Assembly: GCA_973895155.1 (NCBI GenBank)
Contig: OZ316894.1
Span: 5,146,001 to 5,210,000 of the forward strand
Length of the DNA: 64,000 bases
Source of the DNA: Marsupella aquatica
Lineage: Eukaryota > Marchantiophyta
Direction of reading: 5' to 3'
Part shown: piece by piece, positions 11,709 through 23,639 of the stretch
Layout of the letters: each line of letters starts with the position of its first letter
Position numbering within the stretch: the stretch's first letter is position 1
Position numbers and translations under genes: made by a program
Notes under the pieces: generated by a model
What the model was told of the DNA's origin: nothing
Databases searched by the model: none
The model's input: only the letters and a program-made list of their open reading frames with translations

Positions 11709-12648
11709 GATTAGTATTTTATTTTGTAGACTTTTACTTAGCTTTGACCATTTGACTATCCCTTAGTCAAAGTTGACTTTTACTTTACTTAGTTTAGACT
11801 TAGGAAATGAAGAGGCATGTCTCTTCATTCTCCTTAGCCCGTGGGCGATCTCATGTACTTATTGTGATACTAGTCTCATTTTGAGACAGTGTGGATAGTT
11901 ATTTGCATCTCCTCATCTTGGAGTTTTGTCCCTTGTACGTGTAATGCAATTTTGCAAGGAAGATTTGCATACCTTGGAATTTGATTACTTGTGCTAGGAG
12001 TCTACCCCTCCTTCATATGGTAATGCATGTTGCAATTACCGTAAGAAGTAAAAATCCATAAAAATACAATTTGTGGAATGTATTAGAAGATCCATTGGTC
12101 GGTGCCTAATCCAAACTACAACATTTGTTGTCCATTTCTGTATTTACATGAAGAACTTATCTTTGGAAGATAAGTATTGTATGAAATCAAGAAAAGAGAA
12201 ATCTATATGTTAAGAAGTAGCGACATTCTTAATTCACGAATTTGAAGTACCATTGTGGTATACTGAATGTGCATTAGTTTTTCTTTGGAATTGCGCATCG
12301 CTGAAGAAGGAAACATGTTGCCGGCATTTTAATGACACACTACTATACACACAATCCGAAACTTATCTTGGGTTTTGTGAGCATAGACACTTCTTAAACT
12401 TAGATTTATGATGGAAACCTAGAGAGCAGTTATAGCAAGGTTATGTTTGACTTATCAACGTCTCAAATAATATCATAGCTCTTTCTTAAGACATGGTGAC
12501 GGAGTTAAACATTACTAAACTATACCTTTAAAAGCTCTAAGATTCTATTATTCAGCAAATATCACTTTTGTTCTTATTTTGTTAATTGCCTGTGTTTTGT
12601 TTAAGATTCTATTTTTCTTATAGATGTTGAGTACCATCTCTAAACCAC
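11709..12648. other. Non-coding 3' region of the gag-like element
   Basis: AT-rich, with only short open frames. CTTTGAC and GTCAAAG occur close together at about 11,745-11,775. I see no LTR, promoter or RNA gene. It ends where the F-box coding tail begins on the other strand. Confidence 0.4.
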
Positions 12649-12649
12649 T

Positions 12650-13099
12650 CAAAACACTTTAAAACATCTTTTCATCCCATTCTTGTTCTTCCATGGGAAC
12701 AAACACCGAGTTTTTAGCATATATTCGATGATATTTGCTTTTGTTAGCATACGACATGCCGTCATAGCCACTTTCAGTAGCAATGTGCAAGCATTTAGAG
12801 TGATAAGATAAGGGCAGTGTTGTACGTCGTGGCACAAAGTAGGCGACCATTGATTGACCATAAACTTAGACTGCCACAAATGGACTCAATCTGGGGTGAA
12901 AGGAAGACCCTCTCCATTTGTATCTCATCTGAGCACTGGTGGCTGCGGAAATTGGGAAACATGTCCACCTATCCTCGTCAACGTTGTATGCAAGGACTCG
13001 ACTGCCAGAGTCCACCCTAAAAAAAATGTAATGACTATCTCCCACGGGTTGACCAAATATATTGCCCACTTTCAGATCAGCGGGAGGGCCCCGAGCCAA
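12650..13099 (-). pseudogene. F-box/kelch-like gene, C-terminal fragment (copy 1)
   Basis: Read leftward it encodes ARGPPADLKVGNIFGQPVGD, VDSGSRVLAYNVDEDRW and PISAATSAQMRYKW. After at least two frame changes it gives a tail with ESGYDGMSYANKSKYHRIY and VPMEEQEWDEKMF, then a stop near 12,650. It is collinear with the 3' half of the S2 F-box gene but keeps a C-terminus that S2 lacks. The N-terminal F-box half is missing, because R2-A sequence starts at 13,104. Relative to S2 it has a 1-bp deletion in the GRLLLCHEVQ stretch. It is a broken remnant. Confidence 0.6.
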
Positions 13100-13103
13100 C
13101 TGT

Positions 13104-15330
13104 AATTTCTAGGGTGTTTTTGTTGATTTGCCTAGGCAGTGAATGTTACCATGTGTCAAGGAGGAGATGCTACAAAATTCATGTGTCCATCCAAGTACCA
13201 TTGTCAAACATTTTTGTCCATCCCTGCTTTGACTTGCAAACAATGTTCTATTGATCTTTTTTCATTTTTTCTTTGCATTGTTTACTATCCTATGTATCCC
13301 CCACACTAGTGTAAATTACTAATCTGCCCCCAAAACTAAACTAATTATCAGATTGCCCCCATTTGGTGTATGGGTTGGCTTAGCTCGACTATACTGACCC
13401 ATGATTACTGGCATACCATTGGGTTGCGCCCCACTTTAACGGTTGGAGGGAATTAGTTTGGACAAATTATGAGCCTCAGTCCACGTGTTCCCATAAAAAC
13501 ATGTGGCATCTTGGGCTTGTCTAGTCTGGCTAATCCAACTCACATACAAAACGGGGGCAACCTGGTGATTCATTAATTTTTGAGACAGGTTAGTGAATTT
13601 AACTTGTTTGGGGGTAGGGAAGTAAAAGATGGGGTTTTCCTTCTTCTTTTTTAAATGTGGGGGGAGGGGAAGGGAAACCCTGTCCAAGACAACAAGCCAC
13701 AAAACCAGCCAGATGTCTCAGGTTCTATTAAGTTTTTTTCCCCAAATCCCATGAGATTTCTCATTATTTTTCTTGCAGTTTTTGCATCATTCACATGAGA
13801 CATTACACTTGGTTTGCAACTTTTGGTAGCCACAAACTCCAAAGGTTTTTTTCTTTAAATTCCATGAGCTTTGAACTCTTGGGGATATCTAGTCTAAAAG
13901 ACTTATTGTTGCAAACTCCAACAACAAAATCTTCATTTTTTCATTTGAGTTCAAACTACCTACTGTTCCAGGGTCATTCAAGGGGGCATTCTGTTCAGAT
14001 AGAAAATCTGGACCCTCAATTTGAGTTTCAACAATAAATTTGAAACATTTTTCTGTTGTACGTCAAACTTACCTACCAACTTCCCATGAACAGGTGGCCT
14101 GGGCCTTGTATTAGAATAGTGCATGAGGGGGGAGTTCTACTGAAATCAAAAGCCCTATGGTAGACCTAGCTTCTATTTGCCTTTTTCAAACAGTAAGTTC
14201 TGGCAAGGATCATATAGAGCCCTGTTTGAAACATGGATTAGAACTTTTCTAATGGAGACAAGGCCGTGTTTGTCTCACTCCATTGGAGACAAAGATTGCA
14301 TGTGCAAACATAACAACAAAAATTCAATTCACTTCAAGCCTATCCTCCAACACAAAGTTCAGGTGTTCTATTACAGGATAGCCTCATGTTTTAAGAGATA
14401 ACACTTTTTGTCAGACTCCGTATTTCTGTAAATTTTCAAGTCTACAATGGATGATAACTTAAACCTAAAAGTTTCAAATCCTCATTTCCATCAATTTTGG
14501 GAAAGAGGGCCTTAACCAGGTCCCTTGTGCATCCAAATTCGAGGTTTTATATAAATGTTTTGTATAACGGATTGGAGATGCAAATCTAGAAAAGCTTGAT
14601 AACCTATTGGAATTGTTAAATTCCATAGAAAAGGGATCACAAACACATTCAGTTGAATAAATGGTTTTTTGTAAATAGTTTTAATTTGAGCAGGTGTTGA
14701 TTCTAAATTTAGTTTTGTGGATTTTATGCTTAATACATAAGGTCGTAAAACATCAGGCTATCTATTACAGGATAGCCTCACATTTTAAGAGATAACACTT
14801 TTTGTCGGACTCTGTGTTTCTGTAATTTTTTCAACTCTACAATGCATGTTAACTTAAGTCTAAAAGTTTCAAATCCTCATTTCCATCAATTTTGGGAAAG
14901 AGGGATTTAACCAGGTCCCTCCGGCGTCTTGTGGACTACATGGGCACCATAGATGGATTTTAGACTTTACCAGCCCGTCTGACGGTGGATTGTCCAAAGT
15001 ATTGAGATGTGGTTACACCTCACACTTGAATGCAGTCAACACCAGGTCCTTCTCCGCTAAGCAGGGTGCGACCACTTGACTCAGAGCATAACTCCATCTG
15101 AAGAATATATATTAAGCTTTGGTAAGACTTGATATTTTACTTGATTACAGAATGAACCCTGTTGGAGCTGAAAAGTGCTTGGTGTGATCTATGAAGTTCA
15201 AGCTACTTAACAAAAAACGTTTTGTACATCTCCAACACTCAATCCTATATACTCAAAATCTTGCCTAATCTGGCTTCCTAGTGCATAATTATGTAGGACT
15301 CCACATAGGCATCCACTTTGCTAACCAGAA
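13104..15330. repeat. R2 family, copy A
   Basis: It begins TAATTTCTAGGGTGTTTTTG and aligns with 26,147-27,616 and with 55,408-56,108 plus 60,942-61,714. It lacks the first about 365 bp seen in B and C. It carries about 370 bp (13,600-13,960) missing from B and C, and an internal 394-bp duplication: the block at about 14,361-14,525 recurs at 14,755-14,920. At 15,319-15,324 it has the uninterrupted site TTGCTAACCAG, where B and C carry Harbinger DNA. No gene is recognised. Confidence 0.75.
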
Positions 15331-15671
15331 AACAAGTAACAAAAATTAGGTTTTCTGGGCAATATGACATAAATTGGGCTAGTGAGAGACTACGTGTGCT
15401 AGCGAAGTGGTGTCTATTTGGGTTTTTCCCTCGTATGACAGAAACGTTTGCCAATACCACCAAAAATTCCTCCCATGGTACTTATACCCGGCTGTCCTCA
15501 ACAGGCGGTTTCCTTTTATAACATCTCGTTCCGTCTATATCAATGGACACATACGTCCAGCCCAAACTATCCATTTTCGAGTCGTCGAGTAAGGGACATA
15601 AGTCTACGAAAACTCGCATGCCCTCCGTTTTCGTTGTCTGGGACGACTGCTCTGCTTGCAACCTGAGCTCG

Positions 15672-18600
15672 TCACTTTGCTCCCCTTGTGGCAATGCCCC
15701 TTGAACCCAGGACGACCTTCCCAAGCTTTTCTGGCAGCATCTTCAGTCTACTGCAATACTGAAGTCTCACTTCTTTCAGACAAGAGAGTTGCCCCAAACT
15801 GTCCGGAAGGCTCTCCAACGCACCGGAGATGGTGAGCCTTTCTAGAGAAGAGAGAGTTCCAAGCTCATCCGGCAATGTCTCCAAACGCGGCAACCAATGC
15901 AGACGCAGGGCCCTTAATGACGAAAGGCTACCCAAACCTGCCGGGAGGATCCGTGTCTTCCGCCCCCGCCCTCTGAGAGTTAGCTCATGTTCAAAGCACC
16001 GAAAGTGTTCAAAAAGGTCGGGTGCCTCCTCATGCCCATCACAATCAAATTCAACCTCTTGCAATGATGGAATTTGTCCGATGCCATCGAGTAGGCTTCT
16101 CGCGTTCTTTCCCACCGCAAGAGTCACTTTCTTCAGACACCGAAACTGCCGTACGCTCTCCGTCAGGCTTCCCAAGCTTCTTGACCGGATAGATAATTCT
16201 TCCAGGGAAGAGAGGGTTCCAAAATTGTCGGGCAGCCTCTCCAATTTAGAGCACTCCAATTTCAACCTTTGAAGAGACTTCAGACGAGAAAAGCTGTCTG
16301 GTAGGGTCTGCAGCTCATCAGCATCAAAAATGTCCAATAACTGCAGCTGAAGGAGCTGGCCGAAATCCTCTGGCAACCTCTTCAATCTCTTAGCGTTTCT
16401 GAGACTCAATTCTCTCAAATTATGGAGCCCCCCCAAGCTCTCTGGCAACTCCTCCAACTGGGGGCATTGTAATTTGAAAGTTTTCAAAAAAATAACCTCC
16501 TCCATACTTTCAGGGAGAAGCTTAGCAACCGAAGACTTGAAAGTCAAATAACGCAGTGCATACAAGTTACCCACACTCAGAGGAAGAGTCTCCACCCTAT
16601 CGACATCAAGCTTCAATTCCTCCAGTAGAGCAAGCTCTCCTAGGTTTTCGGGCAATATCTCCAATTTTGGACAAACTATCTCTAACTGGCGGAGAGACTT
16701 CAGACAGCAGAAACTTTCAGGTAAAGTCTCTAGGTGCGCAGATGAAATGTACAATTCCTTCAGTGCCGTCCATTCGGCGAAATCGTCGCGCAAGCTCCTT
16801 AGTTGTCCAGTCGTGCTAATGTGAAGTACTTCTAGTCCCGAGAGAAGGTTGAAGCTCGGAGGGAGCCTTTCCAGAGCCACGCCTGTCAAATACAGTACTC
16901 GTAGAGAGGCTAAGGTGCCAAAAGCATCCCCCAACTCTTCGAAGCCACGGCACCACAGTATCCTTAATTGCTTGAGTCCCGAAAGCCGGGAGAAAGACTG
17001 CGGTAGACACTTGATGAACGGACAGCTCGAGATGACCACTTCTTCCAATGACGTGAGTGAATTGCCAAAGGAGTCAGGGAGACCTGCAAGCTCTTCACAG
17101 TTTTTAATTCTTAACGTTGCAAGGCGGGATAGATTCCCTAAGGATTCATGTAACGCCAAATATTGTACTGGCAAGTACAAGATGTTCGAGGGCTCGAAGG
17201 TTGCCAAGTGATTTCGGCAAAGTGAGAGACCCTAGACCCCTCAACTCCAACCGTCTCAACTGAGATAGATTCCCAAAATTCTCAGGCAGATGGACCAAAC
17301 CTTCTAGGTTATATAGGCACAAAATGCGCAGATTGGTCAGATTCCCCAATGCTTCCGGAAACTCCTCTGGAATCCAAAAATCGCTTAGTTCCAGCACAGC
17401 CAAATTCTCCATTTTGTTGAGGGTCAGCTCGAACTTCGAATTCCATGAGTCACCTCGACAACCTTTAGAAGCGATATCTTCCTCGTGAGACCATTTCCCG
17501 AACCTTCTGTGGAGACACGATAAAGATCTATGTATTTCAATCCCTCCAGTTTGGCCAGCGAATCCAACTGAAAGGGCCGTTGGCTCTTGTGGGGTTTAAA
17601 ATAATACGGGAGCCTTAAACATTTTGTCCTTACCTCCACCTGCACATTTAACGGTAATTATTGAATGATTATTTCCTAGCTATTCGACTCAGAAGGCAAA
17701 TATAAGGGAAGTAGGTATGGCTGAATTTTCTCCTTCTAGCCTACCTTGCATGATTTTAATAGGTACATCAGTTGACTGTACTGGAAAGAACAGTTACCTC
17801 CTTGTCATTCAACCGATCCACTGCTGAGGCTGATGATGCATCATCAGTAGCCAAAACCATGATGTCATTGGAAATAGTCTGAGCCAAGTCTCGAAGCTGC
17901 TCATGGACCCATACTCTGTTGTTGATTTCTTTCACCAATGACCTGCTCACTAAGTTCTCCCACGTTGTTTGCATAGTTTTTAGACTGCTCCATGCGGCAA
18001 GGGCCCGGTCCAATGGCTGTTCGAAGAAAAATGATCACCAATCCTCCAATGGAGTGGCCTACCAATACAATTGGACAATTCGACTCTTGCCCAATGTTTG
18101 CCATCAGAAGATCTGAGATCAGGTTTTCCCCTAAATTGAACATATCAATGTCATCGTTTGAAATATTTCTTAGGATTCCACTGTAAGACACTGAGAATAT
18201 CTGAGCTTCAGGAATCTCCTCAACTAACCACTGCTGCGGCCAGATGCAGGAGTCATCCTCACATTTCCATGTAGACAAATGTGGGTCCCTGATGTTTGGC
18301 CCCAACTGGAGGCCATGGAAAAACACAACCTGTATGCTTGGTCTGCCTGCAGGCTTGTACAACTGGTACACGGAGTCATTCACCTGAGAAAACCAATCAC
18401 AATGAGAAAAAAGGGACTGCGAATGTCACCAGTCGTGCTCCGCATGGATGACAGAGGCTCGACACGGCTTAAAAGCAACGTCTTAAACAGCTATAATGGG
18501 ATTGCTAAGGTATGACTATAGTTATGCTCAAGTGCTTTCCAAATGGACTCATCTACAAAAACACACCTAAAGCGATTTGGACAAATAGACTCAGCGAAAA

Positions 18601-18700
18601 AGCAACAAACCTCGAAGCCCGATTTCAGGGGATCTGGACTGTGTATTACCTGCAAAATTTGAGAAGACCCTTGCGGTCTGGATGGGGAGGCACCCAACAT
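15672..18700 (-). pseudogene. HNL receptor with internal deletion and LRR array (S2 copy)
   Basis: Exon 1 (18,700-18,650, MLGAS leader) and the start of exon 2 (18,383 on) match the S1 gene up to GHSIGGLVI. At about 18,032 the hydrolase sequence jumps directly into NB-ARC winged-helix sequence (FEQPLDRALAAWSSLKT, RVWVHEQLRDLAQTIS). The jump changes frame, so the hydrolase frame ends at 17,901. The NB-ARC end exon stops at 17,798 (donor GTAACT). The LRR exon starts at 17,639 (acceptor TGTGCAG). It then encodes roughly 20 leucine-rich repeats of the LPESLGNLxxLxxLxL type down to 15,672. Frameshifts are visible near 17,497 and 17,155, and possibly near 15,720, where another frame continues about 75 codons. 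P-loop and kinase-2 are absent. It is most likely a pseudogene, though a truncated LRR product is conceivable. Confidence 0.75.
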
Positions 18701-19429
18701 TGGGTTGCAAGGACTTAAGAGCTTTGGGGACAATCAATGGGCCGTAGCCACAAGGGACCCACAAATAAGTTTATGGAAGGCTACTGAGAATCACCGTCTT
18801 GATCTTCAGCGTCTTTCTCATATCATTTAGGAGACTCATCCACTCACTTAAAAGTAGAGCAAGTGGTGTACTCAGTTCAGGGCTCGGTACTGAATTGGAA
18901 GACGACTATTTGAGGAGTTCAGGACCTGTCCGGTAGAAGTTTGTGACCCAAGACTAGAAATAAATTTGACATTTTCATGTCATTGTGAACTGGAGCAAAG
19001 TATGAATTACATATGCCAAAGTCTAATTTCAGGAAAACCGTTCGAAGAAGAATGCCGCACGTGTAAATCCGCAATGGTGACGTAGTTGGTCGGTATTGTG
19101 CACAGTTTATACGACCACCGACTTAAACTCTCCTCGATCCATATTCATCAGGAGCTCCAGAGGTCTAGAGTGGAACCGACCTGAATACAAACTGAATAGT
19201 TTGCTTGGCATAGAACGAGGGAGTGACTTCTGCAATTGGACATTCGAGACAATTTCCAACACATTGTTAGTGATCTCTGTCTCACAGCATGTGTGGAATG
19301 AAGACGACATAATTGTTCGCACTTGCGGGAGGACGACAGGGAATGCACGATGCAGTCGAGGTGGCAAAGAGACATTACTTAAAAACAAAAGCGGCGAACG
19401 ACAATGGAATTTGATCACATCAGCTAAGG

Positions 19430-20038
19430 GGAATCAGCCATGGAGTGATTTGAGGTGAACGACAATGATAATTGATATCATTTGGTAAGGGGAATCAGCC
19501 ATGGAATGAATTGAGGTGGGAAATGGACCAAGACATCTGTTCTTGAGCAGTGTCTGCCTCTGTCCATCGAGCCTTTCTGAGCTCCAGAGATTCGGAGGTG
19601 AGGGTGAAGTTTTGAGATCAGGGAACGATTTATTGAGAAGGTTGATCAGTTCATTAGAAGATCGAATCTCTTTTGAAGAAGTCACTGTTCGGTCAGTTGC
19701 CTTCGGTACTCGAGGATCAGCCGGGCTCTCAACGTACAAGTGAATAGCGTGATTAACTGAAATCTTCTGGGGACGCAGATAGATGAGCTTGCAAACTATA
19801 GCTCTTCACGAATTGGGTCTCTAGCAGTCCAGGACATTGGTATTGAACAGGCCAAAACGAAGTGGGGAACAACATCACGCCAAAATGAACCCAAAACGCA
19901 CAATTTTTGTGGCTAACCAAGATGTAGAAGTATCGTGCAATACCTGATAAGTATGTTTTCTGGTTCCTCAAGCTCACGTAAAGAAATCGACCGTCCCACA
20001 GCACAGTGAAGTTGACCTTGTCAAGTCGGTTCACATCC
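19430..20038 (-). pseudogene. Gene B copy 2, frameshifted
   Basis: Exon A is 20,038-19,944 (95 bp, NRLDKVNFTVLWDGR) and exon B starts at 19,820 after CTGCTAG. Both use the same splice sites as copy 1. One extra G at about 19,759 shifts the frame just after HLSASPED. The downstream sequence (YVESPADPRVPKATD, LINLLNKSFPDLK) is otherwise preserved. Function is unknown. The shared splice structure shows the gene was intact before duplication. Confidence 0.5.
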
Positions 20039-21430
20039 CTTCAATATCATCTGTCGTCCGCGCTGTAGAACAATTGGAAATCACGAAAAGATAGAAGAAA
20101 CTAAAGATAATGTGATGCCGCGTTCACCTGGTGCACCGGTTCTAATCCAAAAGCCTAGCGAAAGCCTGCAGAACAAATGTGGACGGGTTTGTGATGTTTG
20201 TACGAGAACAATTCATTGGGATTGTGTGACCTTTGGCGCTCGGACCGATTGACCTGGCTTTACAGTTTACCCTTCCAATGCCCACCCTAACAAGTCAGCA
20301 CTTGAAGGAATTGTAAATTATGAATTTTCCTAGGGGCCCACCTTCCAGCGAAGCTATACCGGCCCTAATGAGGAGTCCACCGGGGGACCATAGCAACTGT
20401 AAACCTGACGTGTTGAGTTTGTTCCCTTTTGCACTTGGTCGCTGTTTCACCTGAACGAAAGGAAGGTTGCCCCGGCAGCGATCGGTTTTAGTGGACGAGA
20501 GATTTTTTTACATGATGATATGAGTTGAAGTTTGTTGAACTGATGGATAATTTACAAGACCAAGCTAACTTGGAAAGTTGGTCAGTCCGGGAATTTTGCT
20601 ATTGCAAGTTGGAGCTTGTTGATATCAAGAATCATCTACAACCTTGTTTTGTAGACGATTAGCAGGTTGCAATGTGTTCAGATCCGGCCAGATCGATTTG
20701 TAGATTAAAATAGATTTCAAATCTTGTGCAATTTTGGCGGTAAGCATTTCACACGTAGAATCAAGGCAGATGAAGGAAATCGATGAAATATTCGATAGAG
20801 CTGATAAAAACCCCTCCCAATTTTAAAGCAATCTGTACAAAATTAAGGAGGCATATTTGGGTTTTCTTCCGAAACTTCTCCATAGGCATACGAAATTAAT
20901 GGATGGAAATTTGCCGGGCTCCTATCTTTCCACAGCTTTGGTCAAGGAAAATTGCTGCTTGGAAATTTTGCGTGTGGAAATACAGTTTCAGAGAAGGGAC
21001 AAGATTGAATTTCAATATTTCTGTCACCCACAAATTTTGCTGCTTACCATCACCAGAATTGAGCCAGAGATATGCAGAATGTGGAATTCTGTAGATCAAT
21101 TGAACCACATATCTCCTGCCCGACTCGCATTTGAAAAGTTAGACATTGGAAAGTGACCATAGCTTGTCACTACTTGACCTCTTGCTCACGCACGACAAAA
21201 GCACCTAATGCTAATGCCAGTTGCTTTGGATTAAATCCTGAGTGCGCTGGTGAAGGCAGAGGGGATGGGAGACTGCACCATCCACTCGGGCATTCACTCG
21301 TTGCGGAGATTGTACCAGATTCAGCATCCTCTGCGTTAGCTCCGTCTGCCGCTTCATGAAATGCGGACACGCAATTCAAGACCTAGGGATTTGGAAAAGG
21401 AGAGACAACTCAAAATGACCTTCACTATCA
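20039..21430. other. Intergenic DNA of S2, including R1c
   Basis: It contains the single R1 repeat (about 20,125-20,632) and the single 108-bp unit (about 20,693-20,800). Unrelated short frames follow at 20,857-21,379. The S1 counterpart of that part shares only pieces. No gene is supported. Confidence 0.5.
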
Positions 21431-21431
21431 G

Positions 21432-22700
21432 CTATGTATTGGTACTGCGATTGCCGTCATAGCCACTTTCAGATGAAATGTCCAAGGTTTTTGAGTGATA
21501 AACTAAAGGGCAGTGTTGCACTTCGTGGCACAGAAGTAGGCGACCATTGATCGACCATAAACTTAGACTGCCACAAATGGACTCAATCTGGGGTGAAAGG
21601 AAGACCCTATCCATTTGTATCTCATCTGAGCACTGGTGGCTGCGGGAACTGGGAAACAAGTCCACCCTCGTCAACGTTGTATGCAAGGACTCAACTGCCA
21701 GAGTCCACCCTGAAAAAAATGTAATTACCATCTCCCACTGGTTGACCAAATATATTGCCCACTTTCAGATCAGCAGGAGGGCCCCGAGCCAACTACACCA
21801 ATCGTAGAGAATTTAGATCAGTCCTCAGCACCTGCAGAGTCTCGGGATACAACCCCTTCGTAACCAACATCAGCCAATTCGACTTGCAAACCACCACGTT
21901 GACGCTGACATTCTCGAGTACGTCGTCACATGAAACCTCAGTTCCTCGGAAGTCCCTTCCTCTGTGCTCATAACCAGGACAATCTGTGGGTTATTGACTG
22001 CCACCATGTAGAGAACTCCATTGAGATTCGTGGCAGTGGAAGGTCCCACAGAAAAATCCCCTGAAACAGCAAAATCTTTGCTGTTCCAGGTTTCTGACTT
22101 GGAGTCATAGATCTGCGCAAAATAGCCACTCCCACCACAGGAGAGGAGGATCAGATTGTATGTCTCCGTAGATGGGTCTATCACCAAATTGTTGCAGCTG
22201 ACATAACTAGTCCTCAGCGGACAAGCTGGCAATAGCTTCCAGGTCCGGGTCAAAACGTTGGCCACATACAGATTATGCATCCCAGTCCCCGTTTTCGACC
22301 AGGGAAACCCATACAACAGAGTTCCTTCCATTCGCCAATATAACCTGGACAGGAACTGATTCCCCAGGAACAAATTGTCAGGCAAGAAAGAAAGCGAGGG
22401 CAGTTTGGCCGAATTTTGAGATGCCCTGTCGTAAGCAAGGGCATTCTCCTTGCCAATGAGGACAGGGGAGAAGCTCTCCCAACTGTTGGACCACTTACCC
22501 ACCTGATTCTGAAATGATGCAGCAAGGGACTTCTGGGCTTCGTCAGATTGCGATGGAATGGGCGAGAATCTGGCCAGCCATGATTTCAAGAGGCCCCGAG
22601 CTTTGAATATGTACGGGAAAGGCACCATTGCAACAATCCTTTCTACTAAATCCCCCGGTAAGATCTGACTCACCTCCCCCAAGTTCTCTCCCACCACCAT
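21432..22700 (-). pseudogene. F-box/kelch-type protein gene (copy 2), broken
   Basis: It would encode a substrate adaptor of SCF ubiquitin ligases. The ATG at 22,700 starts 276 codons. The F-box-like part is LPGDLVERIVAMVPFPYIFK (about residues 14-33). Kelch-like segments follow, such as NLYVANVLTRTWKLLPACP, GYFAQIYDSKSETW and GVLYMVAVNNPQIVLVMS. Near 21,930 the frame must change to continue as DDVLENVSVNVVVCKSNWLM and VLRTDLNSLRL. A stop and another frame change follow, with an in-frame TGA where copy 1 has CGA (VDSGS). The last readable block is 21,749-21,432 (WSINGRLLLCHEVQHCPLV). The gene is a pseudogene. Many such genes occur in bryophytes (family knowledge). Confidence 0.65.
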
Positions 22701-22903
22701 TTATGTTGCTGTGTTGTGTTCTTTCTAGAAGACGCAAGTATCTCAGAACGTCTGTGATCCAATCCTCTCCGTGCAGCTGCTCACTGTTTTGTTCATTCTG
22801 GAAGACGCAAGCATTTCAGAACGTCTGTAATCCAATCCTCTCCCTCCGAGGTCGGATATCCATGACGATTAAGATTGAAAACCTTCAGGAATCAACCAGG
22901 GAG

Positions 22904-23638
22904 TCAGGCCAGCCACAACACTAACCCGCAAAACAAATGAATTTGAGATTCGTTTCTATAAAATTCATTCACTCCAAGTTCTGCAGTCAGCTGGATGCTC
23001 CTCCACAGCTCGGCGTGGAAACCAGAAATGTAAGTGGCTGGGAGACAACGCAGAACTCGTGTACTAGACTGAAAGGGAACCACTTTTGTTCCGCTAATTT
23101 CCCCATGGATTTCGTTGTAAGAGGTGGAGTAGACTAATCCACGAGAATTCCAGACATGAGATTTCATGAGCGCTCCCAGCCACCTGTTCATCAGGACGGT
23201 GTGAGATCGCTTGCACAGATTTGGAGATTTGGGATGTTCAGTGAGAGGATGGCATCACTAAGTGACAACATTCCATCATGCAGCTTCGATTGAGAGAACT
23301 ACTCAATTTTTCGTACAATTAACATACTTTCACGATGTCATTTGAGATCAGTTACCTTTAAAATCAGAGGCCCAGGTGGGGCCTAATTCAAAGATCAATC
23401 GCATGATGGGGACCTCAAATCCATTTAGTGGATGACAGCCAAAGCTTTGAGAAGAGGTGAACGCACATTGCTCCTCCCTGGGAAGGTCTTTGCAAAACAT
23501 GGTCGAGTGCAATTGATTGGTTTTACAACAAGATCTGTCTACCTTGACAAGACCTGTCATTAGAAGAGACTGGTGCACTAACAACTTCATCACGCGCAGC
23601 AGTCTAGACCCGTGAACAAAAATCTTAAGTTCAAGCAA
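22904..23638 (-). other. Possible exons upstream of the F-box gene, unrecognised
   Basis: Two minus-strand open stretches, 23,191-22,904 (95 codons) and 23,638-23,348 (96 codons). The second ends at a good donor (TTTAAAG/GTAACTG) and contains LLRVMKLLVHQSLLMTGLVK. No domain is recognised and there is no second copy to test conservation, so these may be chance open frames. Confidence 0.2.
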
Positions 23639-23639
23639 A

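Larger units (their letters stand above)
1885..13102. repeat. Segmental duplication copy S1
   Basis: Sequence from about 1885 to 4592, 8200 to 8962 and 12,764 to 13,102 lines up in the same order and orientation with 18,032-21,810. It spans the hydrolase exons, gene B and the end of the F-box gene. Relative to S2 it has extra DNA at about 3077-3180, 4593-8200 (insert plus second 0.5 kb repeat), the 108-bp tandem copy at 8387-8494, and 8963-12,763. It ends abruptly at 13,102, where R2-A begins. Identity is high by eye, with scattered substitutions and 1-bp indels. Confidence 0.8.
18032..21810. repeat. Segmental duplication copy S2
   Basis: Collinear partner of S1. The left breakpoint is at TGATCA (18,032-18,037; S1 equivalent 1885-1890), inside the hydrolase domain. 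Homology continues through gene B, one R1 repeat and intergenic DNA to 21,450. It then resumes with S1 12,764 without the 3.8 kb that S1 carries, and runs to GAGCCAACT at about 21,795. S2 keeps the N-terminal F-box half that S1 lacks. Confidence 0.8.
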
